Shown in pieces: positions 26,124 to 33,782 of a DNA stretch of 64,000 nucleotides. The stretch is from RGIG4079 sp045646905 (GTDB lineage: Bacteria > Bacteroidota > Bacteroidia > Bacteroidales > Muribaculaceae), in assembly GCA_045646905.1 (NCBI GenBank), contig JAZRLP010000026.1:124001-188000 (forward strand), written 5' to 3'. The translations under genes were made by a program, and so were the position numbers. Numbering within the stretch: the stretch's first letter is position 1; the number at the start of each line of letters is the position of its first letter. Below the pieces are notes generated by a model. The model was not told where the DNA came from. It searched no databases and saw nothing but the letters and a program-made list of their open reading frames with translations.

Positions 26124-26154
26124 TTGTAGTATAAAAAATATCACTTTATATTTG
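26124..26154 (+). promoter_or_regulatory. Promoter of the TonB-domain gene
   Basis: -33 TTG at 26124-26126 and -7 TATATTTG at 26147-26154 with a 20-nt spacer; the ATG is about 45 nt further on. Confidence 0.65.
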
Positions 26155-26203
26155 CATCAAAATTACAAAAAAGATAATTAACCATTGACATTATTCACTA
26201 TAA

Positions 26204-26635
26204 ATGCAAATAGTAAATAGATTAATATTGGCAATATTATTGACTGTAGGAGCTCATTATGCTAATGCTCAATTCTATCGTGTTCACACAGGTGAAGGGC
26301 ATAAAAGTAGCGAGATTACTATTTATGACTCGGGTTATGTAGATGTTGTTCCTCAATTTCCTGGAGGAGAACGAGCATTGATGAAATTCATAAATGAAAC
26401 GCGTCGTTATCCACAAGAGGCCTATAATAATAGAGTTCAAGGGCGTGTGGTGTGTAGTTTTGTAGTTTATCCCGATGGTTCGATAAATGGCATTTCGGTA
26501 ATTAAGGGGGTCGAAGAAGCTCTCGATCGTGAGGCGGTGCGCATTATTAGTGAGATGCCTCGTTGGATGGCTGGTCAAATAAATAATCAAGCAGTGCCAG
26601 TGTCGTGTGTATTGGCAATACCATTTAGATTATAG
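26204..26635 (+). CDS. Exported TonB C-terminal-domain protein
   Basis: Protein of 143 aa with a signal peptide (residues 1-22, cleavage near YANAQ) instead of the usual TonB membrane anchor and proline-rich spanner. The rest is one TonB_C domain: VPQFPGGERALMKFINETRRYP, VQGRVVCSFVVYPDGSI, and VKGVEEALDREAVRIISEMP with the WMAG ending. In Bacteroidota such proteins are common; a role in energy transfer is not shown here because the anchor is missing. Single gene with its own promoter and terminator. Confidence 0.85.
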   Translation: MQIVNRLILAILLTVGAHYANAQFYRVHTGEGHKSSEITIYDSGYVDVVPQFPGGERALMKFINETRRYPQEAYNNRVQGRVVCSFVVYPDGSINGISVIKGVEEALDREAVRIISEMPRWMAGQINNQAVPVSCVLAIPFRL

Positions 26636-26666
26636 CGAGATTTGCAATTTGAATAGTAAAACGAGG

Positions 26667-26694
26667 AGAGAAAATGAAATTTGTCATTTTCTCT
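26667..26694 (+). terminator. Terminator of the TonB-domain gene
   Basis: An 11-bp stem, AGAGAAAATGA/TCATTTTCTCT, with a 6-nt loop, followed by TTTGTTTTTG. Confidence 0.85.
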
Positions 26695-26782
26695 TTTGTT
26701 TTTGTGGCAAAATGAAATTTTTTTGTTGTGTGATTGTGAAAAATTGTTAGTGAAATTTTATTTATTATTAAAAAATAATTAT

Positions 26783-26790
26783 TAAATTTG
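26783..26790 (+). promoter_or_regulatory. -7 box of the propeller-amidase operon
   Basis: TAAATTTG, 61 nt before the ATG at 26852. No -33 TTG at the proper distance; the leader is very AT-rich. Confidence 0.45.
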
Positions 26791-26851
26791 CAAGTCTATT
26801 TTTTTTTGCTGAATACTCAATACATATATATTCTAACATAAAAAAAACAAA

Positions 26852-27775
26852 ATGAAAAAAGTATTTTTAAGCTTTGCGATGAGCATGGCATTGTTGTCAA
26901 GTGCTCAATCGTTTGAAGTAGTCAACGTGGAGCAGGTGCCTACCGGTGACCACGAAATGACATTCCATCCTCGCTTTATGCCCGATGGAAATCTTCTAGT
27001 TACAGCCGAAAATTTTGACGGCTTGGGTCTTATTAATGTGAAGAGCGGCGAATTCACTCTCTTAACCGAAATGCAAGGTGCTGGTTACTATCCTGTGATT
27101 AGTGAAGATGGCAAGACTATTCTCACTCGTAGCATGGATAAAGTTAATTTCACTCACGACATCTATGTGCTTGATGTTGCATCTAAAACATTGAAGTCGG
27201 TAGCGAAAGGTATCAACCATGTTAACCAATTGTCGTATAACGGAACTGAAGCGATGTTGCCTATTGAAGGAAAGGCAGTTAAAAAAACTATTTTTAAAGG
27301 CGCTTCATCGGCTTCTCTCGACGATCTTTTAGTTACTGAAGAAGATCTTAAAATCGTTGTTTATGCCAATGGCGTACGCACCGAGTTAGATCCTCTTGCA
27401 GGTCAATTTGAAGGTTGGGAACCTCAATATATTTGGACAAGTTTATCTCCCGACAAATCTCGCATTCTTTTTGGATGTGGTGACAATGCTTATGTTTGCA
27501 ACCTTGATGGAAGCGATGTCGTAAAACTTGCTTCAATGCGCGCTCCAAAATGGCGTGGTAATACTCATGTAGTGGGTATGCTCGACAGTGATGATGGTTA
27601 TCTCTTTACTAAGAGTGATATTGTGATTGTTGATGTTACAGGTAACAATTTCCAACAACTCACAACTCCATCTGATGAAATCAAAATGTTCCCAAGCGTA
27701 TCGGCCGATGGTAGCAAAATCGCGTTCCACACTACTGAGGGAAAAGTTTATATAGTTACAATTAAGGAAAAATAA
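26852..27775 (+). CDS. Exported TolB/PD40-like beta-propeller protein
   Basis: Protein of 307 aa with a signal peptide (residues 1-19, cleavage near SSAQS). The mature protein has repeated blades of WD40-like PD40 type: HPRFMPDGNLLVTAENFDG, YYPVISEDGKTILTRS, SLSPDKSRILFGCGDNAY and MFPSVSADGSKIAFHTTEG. Such propellers bind peptides or glycans; a specific role is unknown. The large amidase gene begins 8 nt after its stop, so the two are co-transcribed. Codon use is strongly biased, as in the next gene, hinting at high expression. Confidence 0.8.
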   Translation: MKKVFLSFAMSMALLSSAQSFEVVNVEQVPTGDHEMTFHPRFMPDGNLLVTAENFDGLGLINVKSGEFTLLTEMQGAGYYPVISEDGKTILTRSMDKVNFTHDIYVLDVASKTLKSVAKGINHVNQLSYNGTEAMLPIEGKAVKKTIFKGASSASLDDLLVTEEDLKIVVYANGVRTELDPLAGQFEGWEPQYIWTSLSPDKSRILFGCGDNAYVCNLDGSDVVKLASMRAPKWRGNTHVVGMLDSDDGYLFTKSDIVIVDVTGNNFQQLTTPSDEIKMFPSVSADGSKIAFHTTEGKVYIVTIKEK

Positions 27776-27783
27776 TATAAGCG

Positions 27784-30700
27784 ATGAAAAAAATATATTC
27801 TTTAATATTGCTCCTTTGTGTAGTATTGGGCGCATCGGCTGCATCAAAAACTAAATTATATGTAAACCCAGGTCACGGTGGTTATGGTGATAATGACCGT
27901 GAAACACCCATGCCTGCTGTTAATGGTGTGAAATTGCCTGTTGGTAGTAATGGTTACAATAAAGGTAACTGTTTCTGGGAATCATCAGGTAATACTTACC
28001 GTGCTCTTGGTGTTCAATATTTTTGGACTAAATACATTAATAGCAACATAAAGTTGTCGCGTTCTGAAAATAACGAGGCTGGCGACTTGTCTCTTGGTTC
28101 AATTTCAACAGCTGCAGGCTCATATGGCGGTTACTTCATGTCGCTTCACACCAATGCCGGAAACGCAAGTGCCAACTATATGCTTGTAATGTATAGTGCA
28201 ACATCAAAGTCAAACCCTTCGGGCGAGCGTGTTGCTGGTTCAAAAGCGATGTCAACAGCTTCAGCAAAATGGCAAGATGCAGTTATTCTTACAAATGAAA
28301 CATATACAACAGCTCGTGCTATGACCGACCGTAATTTCTATGGTGGTTCGGGTCTTGGTGTATTGAACACTAACTCTGCTCCTGGTTACTTGGCTGAATC
28401 TTGGTTCCACGATTATCGCCCCGAAGCATTCCGTATGTGTAGCAAAGAATATAACTACTTCCTTGCATGGCAAATTGTGCGTGCATATCTCGAAAGCCCT
28501 GGTGGTGTAGGTGGTACTGCAGTTATTCATCCTATCATCGTGGGTGATATTCGTGACCTTTCTAAATCATGTGGTTACACAAGTTACACAACTCGTGGCC
28601 GTGACAAATATTTAGCTCTTAATGGTGTTAAAGTTACATTGACTAATCTTGGTAGTGGTGGAACAAAATCATTTACTACCGACCAATTCAATAACGGTTT
28701 CTATGCATTCTATGATTTGAACTATGGAGCTACTTATCAAGTAACTGTAGAAAAAGATGGTTATAAAACTCAATCTAAAACAGTGACTGTAGGTACTACC
28801 GATACTCAACACCTTCTTAGCTTTGATATGGTAGAAGGTACTAACTCGGGAATCTCTGTGTCACCTGCTTCACTCGACTTTGGTGAAGTGACAGCCGAAA
28901 CTTCTACTTCAAAAACTCTCTCTGTTACAGGTGCTGATTTGTCATCGGCAATCTCTGTTTCTTCAAGCAATACTACTGATTTTGCAATCAGCACTACTTC
29001 ATTGGCTAAAACTGGTGGTTCTATCACAGTTACTTATAAACCTACTGCAGCAGGTAACCACTCTACAACTATTACTTTGACAAGTGGTACTCACAAGAAA
29101 ACTGTCGTAGTAAGTGGCTCGGCTAAAAACCCTCCATTGACATTCACTGAAGGTTGGAATTTCTCTGAATCTACAGGTAAGAAAGCTGCTTGGATGACCG
29201 ATTATGCTTCATTCCGTAACATGACATTTGGCGCTGGTAAACTTTATGTAGTTAACAACTCAAGCGAAATCTTGATTTTGAAAGCTCAAACAGGTGAAAA
29301 ACTTGGTTCTCTCAATATGAGCGGTGTTGAAGGTGGTACATTGAAAGTTATCGATGTAAAATATATCGATGGCAAAATCGCTGCTTGTAACCTTGCAACT
29401 ACAGCTGCTGGTGAGCAAGTACTCAAGGTTTATGTGTGGGAAAATGATAACGCTGCTGCTCGCGTGCTTCTTGAAACAACTAACATCGGTGGCACTGAAC
29501 GCCTTGGTGACACATTTAACTACTCTGGCGACTTAACAAATGGTACATTGTTCTTTGCTGAAGGAAAAGCAAGCGCCGACACTCGTGTTGTTACATACAA
29601 AGTAACTAATGGTGTGGCATCAACTACTCCTACTGTAACTTTGGTTACTGAAGATGGCTCAACTGGTGTTCAATTTGGTCTTTCTCCTCGTGTAATTCCT
29701 GAAGCTGATGGTAAATTCTGGTGTGTAGGTCAAAACTACTATCCAACATTATTTGATGCTAAAGCCGAATTGATGGCAACAGTTAATGCTGAAGCTCTCA
29801 AAAATGAAGTTGCTGGTAATACATTCCGTGCATTCTCGTTTAAAGGTACAAGCTATGCTTTGGCAACAACATATGAACCTAATTCAACTGCCGCAGAACG
29901 CCTTCGCAAAGGTCGTGTAGTACTTCTTGATGGTACTGCTGGTTGGGCTGAAGCTTCTAATATTGGTGAATATCCTTCAGCTGGTCTTGGTTCAACTCGT
30001 AACACTTCTATGTCATCGGGCGTTGAAGTAGCTGTAAACGGTAACTCTGGTGTAGAAATGTGGGTACTCGTTCATAATCAAGGTATCGCATATTACAAAA
30101 ATGGTACTGTTCCTACTTATAGCTATGCTGCTCCAACTGATCCTGTTATTTATGCTTCAGCATCGGCTCTTAACCTTTCGGGTTATGTAGGTGGCGAAAG
30201 TGGTAGTGGCATTGTTACCGTTTCAGGTGCAAACCTCACTGAAAACATCAAAGTATCTATTTCAGGTTCTTCGGCATTTACTGCCAACACTACTTCTGTT
30301 TCAAAAGATGGTGAAACACATGTAGTTGTTACTTACGCACCAACAAGTGTAGGTTCTCACACTGCAACAATGACACTTTCTTCGGCTGGTGCTCCTTCAG
30401 TGAAAGTAACTCTCAATGGTACAGGTAAAGCTAACCTCAATGACTATGTTCAAGCAATGAAAGAGGGCTGGAACTATGGTGGTAACACAACTCAACCTTC
30501 TTGGTTGAATATTACATCGTCGGGTACAACTCGCTTCATCGCTGAAAACGAAGGTAAACTTTATGTGCTCAACTGTAGCCCATGGGGAACTCCCGAAATT
30601 AATATCATTGACGCTTACACTGGTAATGATACTGGTAGCGATGTAAATATTGATGGTGTTTCAGGTGGTCTTACTCCTATCTCAAGTATGCGTTTCGTTA

Positions 30701-31665
30701 ATGGTACTCTTGTAGCTGCTAACGCCGTTAATGCTAATCACACATTTACTGTATATGCTTGGAAAAATGGTGTTTCTTCAGCTCCAGTGAAGATTCTTGA
30801 AGATGCTACTCATGGCGGTCTTATTATGGGATCTAACATTTCTATCAGTGGCAACTTGACAAATGGTTATATTTGGGCTACTGACGACGGTGTTAAGAAT
30901 GTGTTACGCTACACTATTTCTAATGGTACAGTAAGCGCTACTCCAACAGTAATTACATTGACTAAAGATGGTTCTGCTATGGCTCTCGCTGGTTCTCGTG
31001 GTGCTGGTGAAGTTATTCCTAACGAAGATGGCACATTCTGGGTTGATGGTCAAGACTATTATCCTATCTTGTTCAGCGCAACAGGTGCATATAAATCAGA
31101 AATGAACGCTGGTGCTCTTAACAACAACGCTCGTGGTACAGCATTGAAATTCTTTAACTATGGTGATAAGAAATATGCTGCAGGCGTATCATATCTCGAA
31201 GGTCTTAAGAATGGTTTGTTCACATTGTGCAATGTTACAAATGGAGTCGATATCACTACTGGTTTCAACTGCAAATATCCTGCTAATGGTTTAGGTGGTG
31301 ATACAAACGCTCAAAACATTTCATCAATCTGTCAATCTATCTCTGACGATGGTTATCGTTTGAACATTTGGGTATGTTGTGCACTTCAAGGTGTTGCTTA
31401 CTACTACTACGATGGTCGTGTCACTTCAGGTGTTGAAAACGTAGCAGTAAATGAAGTTTCTAAAATGACAGTAGAATGCAATGGCTCAACATTGAAAGTG
31501 AAAGGTGTTGATGCCGATAATGTAACACTTCACTCTGTAAGTGGTGCATTGGCAGCGAAAGCAAAATCTAATGTAGTTAATGTAGAAGGTCTTAATGGTA
31601 TTTACATTGTAACTGCAACTGATGCTGCTGGTGTAGCTTACACTGCTAAAGTGGTTATCCGCTAA
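27784..31665 (+). CDS. 1293-residue secreted amidase_3-like / Ig / propeller protein with a T9SS sorting-like C-terminus
   Basis: Signal peptide at residues 1-20. Residues about 25-235 look like an N-acetylmuramoyl-L-alanine amidase (amidase_3): the Zn-ligand pattern is intact with His31 in NPGHGG, Glu66 in CFWESSGN and His122 in SLHTNAG, and Glu205 in YLAESWFHD is the likely catalytic acid. A carboxypeptidase-like regulatory beta domain follows (about 270-345). Then a unit of Ig-like HYDIN-type domain (SPASLDFGEVTAE...) plus propeller-like domain (WNFSESTGKKAAW..., EVIPEADG-like strands) occurs twice, about 352-780 and 790-1220. The C-terminal 70 residues (SVSGALAAKAKSNV, GLNGIYIVTATDAAG) match a T9SS type A sorting domain. 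Probably attached to the cell surface and acting on peptidoglycan or a similar polymer. Confidence 0.75.
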   Translation: MKKIYSLILLLCVVLGASAASKTKLYVNPGHGGYGDNDRETPMPAVNGVKLPVGSNGYNKGNCFWESSGNTYRALGVQYFWTKYINSNIKLSRSENNEAGDLSLGSISTAAGSYGGYFMSLHTNAGNASANYMLVMYSATSKSNPSGERVAGSKAMSTASAKWQDAVILTNETYTTARAMTDRNFYGGSGLGVLNTNSAPGYLAESWFHDYRPEAFRMCSKEYNYFLAWQIVRAYLESPGGVGGTAVIHPIIVGDIRDLSKSCGYTSYTTRGRDKYLALNGVKVTLTNLGSGGTKSFTTDQFNNGFYAFYDLNYGATYQVTVEKDGYKTQSKTVTVGTTDTQHLLSFDMVEGTNSGISVSPASLDFGEVTAETSTSKTLSVTGADLSSAISVSSSNTTDFAISTTSLAKTGGSITVTYKPTAAGNHSTTITLTSGTHKKTVVVSGSAKNPPLTFTEGWNFSESTGKKAAWMTDYASFRNMTFGAGKLYVVNNSSEILILKAQTGEKLGSLNMSGVEGGTLKVIDVKYIDGKIAACNLATTAAGEQVLKVYVWENDNAAARVLLETTNIGGTERLGDTFNYSGDLTNGTLFFAEGKASADTRVVTYKVTNGVASTTPTVTLVTEDGSTGVQFGLSPRVIPEADGKFWCVGQNYYPTLFDAKAELMATVNAEALKNEVAGNTFRAFSFKGTSYALATTYEPNSTAAERLRKGRVVLLDGTAGWAEASNIGEYPSAGLGSTRNTSMSSGVEVAVNGNSGVEMWVLVHNQGIAYYKNGTVPTYSYAAPTDPVIYASASALNLSGYVGGESGSGIVTVSGANLTENIKVSISGSSAFTANTTSVSKDGETHVVVTYAPTSVGSHTATMTLSSAGAPSVKVTLNGTGKANLNDYVQAMKEGWNYGGNTTQPSWLNITSSGTTRFIAENEGKLYVLNCSPWGTPEINIIDAYTGNDTGSDVNIDGVSGGLTPISSMRFVNGTLVAANAVNANHTFTVYAWKNGVSSAPVKILEDATHGGLIMGSNISISGNLTNGYIWATDDGVKNVLRYTISNGTVSATPTVITLTKDGSAMALAGSRGAGEVIPNEDGTFWVDGQDYYPILFSATGAYKSEMNAGALNNNARGTALKFFNYGDKKYAAGVSYLEGLKNGLFTLCNVTNGVDITTGFNCKYPANGLGGDTNAQNISSICQSISDDGYRLNIWVCCALQGVAYYYYDGRVTSGVENVAVNEVSKMTVECNGSTLKVKGVDADNVTLHSVSGALAAKAKSNVVNVEGLNGIYIVTATDAAGVAYTAKVVIR

Positions 31666-31696
31666 AAAAGTTAGGGAATAAATCCCACTCAAATAG

Positions 31697-31730
31697 AAAA
31701 TCCCCTATGTCGTGCGACATAGGGGATTTT
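31697..31730. terminator. Bidirectional terminator behind the amidase gene
   Basis: A perfect 16-bp stem, AAAATCCCCTATGTCG/CGACATAGGGGATTTT, with a 2-nt gap, followed by T7. It sits between two convergent transcripts. Confidence 0.92.
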
Positions 31731-31754
31731 TTTGTGTATAAAGAGCAAATATGT

Positions 31755-32081
31755 TTAGTAGAAGTAATTGCGAAATTGAGGAGCAAATATCGCAAAGATA
31801 ATGGCAAATAAACCTATGTTGAGCGACACAATCCACACAAGGTCGTTGAGTGTGAATGTAGCAGTAGTAACTACATCGTATATTATATAACCTTCAATTG
31901 TGATTATCGCCAATATTGCAATTAAATAGGCTGCTATTTCAATTATTGACACCGAACTACGATGCTTTTCGGGTAGTCGGTTCATAGTCTTTTTAACAAA
32001 CCAATCGTTGCGTGGGGCATGAGGGAGATTCTTGTCGAGTAACTCACGCATCTTTATGTCATCTATGTTGTTTCGTTTCAT
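31755..32081 (-). CDS. Small membrane protein behind the sigma factor (anti-sigma candidate)
   Basis: Protein of 108 aa. A charged cytoplasmic N-terminus of about 45 residues (MRELLDKNLPHAPRNDWFVK) is followed by two hydrophobic segments (about 46-68 and 77-97). The N-terminal NDWFVKKTMNRLP stretch is common in small Bacteroidota proteins encoded just after ECF sigma genes. The start lies 12 nt after the sigma stop. A role in holding the sigma factor at the membrane is inference from position. Confidence 0.6.
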   Translation of the reverse strand: MKRNNIDDIKMRELLDKNLPHAPRNDWFVKKTMNRLPEKHRSSVSIIEIAAYLIAILAIITIEGYIIYDVVTTATFTLNDLVWIVSLNIGLFAIIFAIFAPQFRNYFY

Positions 32082-32093
32082 TGGTGGTAAAAA

Positions 32094-32627
32094 TTATAAT
32101 GATTCATCATTTTCAAGAAATTGTCTCATCCGTGATTTGGCACGATGAAGATATGATTTAATTGAGCCATTGGGCATGCCGGTTATTTCTACAATTTTTT
32201 TGATGGGCATATCTTCGAGATAAAATAACATTATAACAGTGCGTTCAGCCTCGGGTAATTTTGCCAAACATTGTTCAATGGTCAGTCGAGCATCGGTTGC
32301 CGTTGAGGGACTGATAGAGTCGGCATCGGGAGGAATTTCATCGGTAGTGATGTGTTGTGAGCGACGATGCGATAGAAACTCATTGTAAGCAATGCGGTAT
32401 AGCCATGTTTTGAATCGGCTTATGCCTTGGAATGAGCGTATGGCAAGATATGCTTTCAAAAAAGTGTCTTGAGCCAAATCATCGGTCAACGCTTCATCAC
32501 CCGAGAGATTGAAAAGAAACCTCCGTAGCCCTTGCTCATAGGCAATGACCAATTGCCCAAATGCATTGCGGTCGTCGCCTGCAATACATCGGGCTATCAG
32601 TTTCAGTTCATCAAGTCGAGAGAGCAT
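32094..32627 (-). CDS. ECF-type RNA polymerase sigma factor
   Basis: Protein of 177 aa. Region 2 shows LTDDLAQDTFLKAYLAIRSF followed by FKTWLYRIAYNEFLSHRR, the classic ECF 2.2-2.4 segment. Region 4 shows MPIKKIVEITGMPNGSIKSY, a helix-turn-helix with the usual SYLHRAKSRMR tail. A short acidic linker (DEIPPDADSISP) connects them. Middle gene of a three-gene operon with a lipoprotein-like protein before it and a membrane protein after it. Confidence 0.94.
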   Translation of the reverse strand: MLSRLDELKLIARCIAGDDRNAFGQLVIAYEQGLRRFLFNLSGDEALTDDLAQDTFLKAYLAIRSFQGISRFKTWLYRIAYNEFLSHRRSQHITTDEIPPDADSISPSTATDARLTIEQCLAKLPEAERTVIMLFYLEDMPIKKIVEITGMPNGSIKSYLHRAKSRMRQFLENDESL

Positions 32628-32652
32628 CGGTAGATTGCTTTATGATTTGAGA

Positions 32653-33288
32653 TTATTCGGCATCCTCTTTTTTACGATCTTCAACAAAGTAGGTGATTAG
32701 TTTAGCCACACCTACAAGTAGCGGAATAAAGCCAATGGCGAAAACTGTATCTTTTGCCTCCGAAACGATTAAACAAAATGCTATAATTCCAACACCCCAA
32801 GCCAACCACACGAGAGCCGATTGTAAACGACTTTTGCTTTGCTTCGGTGCTTTAAAGAAATCATTGGGTAGGGGGTAGTTACATTCAATAGCTTTTTCGA
32901 TGAGTTTATTATGCTCGCGTTGGCGAGATGTTATGCCACGAATAATGAAGAACACTATGAGTACTGCGCATGCAAAGGGAGCAGTTGCAACAATGGATAA
33001 AAATAGTACTGCGCCAACGCTTTCTCCACCGTTATGTCCTTGAATGATTGTAATTTCGGTCTTTTTATCGTTTTGTGGCGTATTTACTTTTATGGTAGAA
33101 TCGGTTGAGGCCGAATCAATCGTGATTGAAGTAGTAGTGTCATCATTATTTTCAATCATAGCCAATTTTTCGCTAATTTGGCGATTAAGTTCATCAATCT
33201 CCTCTTGGGTAATCGCCTTGCGTTGGCAACTTGTGAAAGAAATACTTGCTATTAAAGCAGTAGCTAAAAAGTAAACTAAACGTCTCAT
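32653..33288 (-). CDS. DUF6249-like membrane lipoprotein
   Basis: Protein of 211 aa. A signal segment with a lipobox-like end (SISFTSCQRKA, Cys21). A coiled-coil region (EEIDELNRQISEKLAMIE) and a Ser/Thr/Asp-rich linker follow. Then come a membrane segment (about 95-118), a basic loop (SRQREHNKLIEKAIECNYPL) and two more hydrophobic segments (about 160-205). The loop plus the last helices resemble DUF6249. First gene of the sigma operon, with -7 box TATATTTG at 33318-33311. The role is unknown; sensing membrane or envelope state would fit the operon. Confidence 0.65.
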   Translation of the reverse strand: MRRLVYFLATALIASISFTSCQRKAITQEEIDELNRQISEKLAMIENNDDTTTSITIDSASTDSTIKVNTPQNDKKTEITIIQGHNGGESVGAVLFLSIVATAPFACAVLIVFFIIRGITSRQREHNKLIEKAIECNYPLPNDFFKAPKQSKSRLQSALVWLAWGVGIIAFCLIVSEAKDTVFAIGFIPLLVGVAKLITYFVEDRKKEDAE

Positions 33289-33310
33289 ATCTATTATTAT
33301 TTTAATGTTT

Positions 33311-33318
33311 CAAATATA
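33311..33318 (-). promoter_or_regulatory. -7 box of the second sigma operon
   Basis: TATATTTG on the minus strand, 22 nt before the ATG at 33288. Confidence 0.5.
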
Positions 33319-33438
33319 ATTATAATTAAGAAAATATTAATGCAATGATTTATAAATTCGCATTTTATTCATTAGATGCATCAACAATTCAAAAAGTTGC
33401 AGCAAGTGATAAAAAATGTTGATTTGTGTTCATACTCG

Positions 33439-33469
33439 TTGTGTTTTATAATTTAATTGTCTAAATTTG
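33439..33469 (+). promoter_or_regulatory. Promoter of the candidate structured RNA
   Basis: -33 TTG at 33439-33441, a 20-nt spacer, and -7 TAAATTTG at 33462-33469. The expected start is about 33474, at the first base of a strong hairpin. Confidence 0.65.
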
Positions 33470-33470
33470 C

Positions 33471-33740
33471 ATTGTATTCCTATTGGGAATACTCAAGAAC
33501 GACATATTAACTAAGCATTAACTATTATTTCGCGTTCTACTAAAAGCGTAGGAAACTTTAAGTGACATAGAACAACCGGATTAATAGGTAAGGTATTTCT
33601 GTAGGAATACTTTCCACTCGATATATAGTTATGCTCAATGCCTAAATAGGGCGCGAGTAATAACAATTATTGAGTGGAGAGGTGTCAATCCTACGCTGCC
33701 TCGTAGAATGCAATAATTTGGGCTCTCGCCCTTGTTTTTG
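33471..33740 (+). ncRNA. Candidate structured RNA upstream of the methyltransferase-HNH pair
   Basis: About 265 nt without a credible reading frame but with dense complementarity. Seen: 7-bp hairpin GTATTCC/GGAATAC (33474-33492); GAACG paired with CGTTC (about 33497 and 33533); a second GTATTTC/GGAATAC hairpin (33593-33610) with the same 3' arm; a long-range UCCACUC/GAGUGGA stem (33613-33619 with 33672-33678); a CTACG/CGTAG hairpin (33691-33706); and a possible closing stem ATTGTATTC/GAATGCAAT (33471-33479 with 33706-33714). A short GC stem and TTGTTTTT at 33720-33739 could end it. Own promoter plus 3' signal matches how the Bacteroidales-1/6S-like RNAs were described, but the sequence family was not checked; it could also be a long regulatory leader of the downstream genes. 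Confidence 0.55.
33720..33739 (+). terminator. Possible terminator or attenuator before the methyltransferase gene
   Basis: GGGC/GCCC stem with a UCUC loop followed by TTGTTTTT, 18 nt before the first possible ATG. The stem is only 4 bp, so the call is tentative. Confidence 0.45.
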
Positions 33741-33782
33741 CATAGTGATTTATAGTAATGCAATTACCACCAATCACTATGC
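33740..33782. promoter_or_regulatory. 11-bp perfect inverted repeat over the methyltransferase start
   Basis: Arms GCATAGTGATT (33740-33750) and AATCACTATGC (33772-33782) enclose 21 nt. The loop contains the first possible ATG (33758), and the right arm contains the second ATG (33779-33781). It can act as an RNA hairpin hiding the start or as a DNA operator. Confidence 0.6.
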
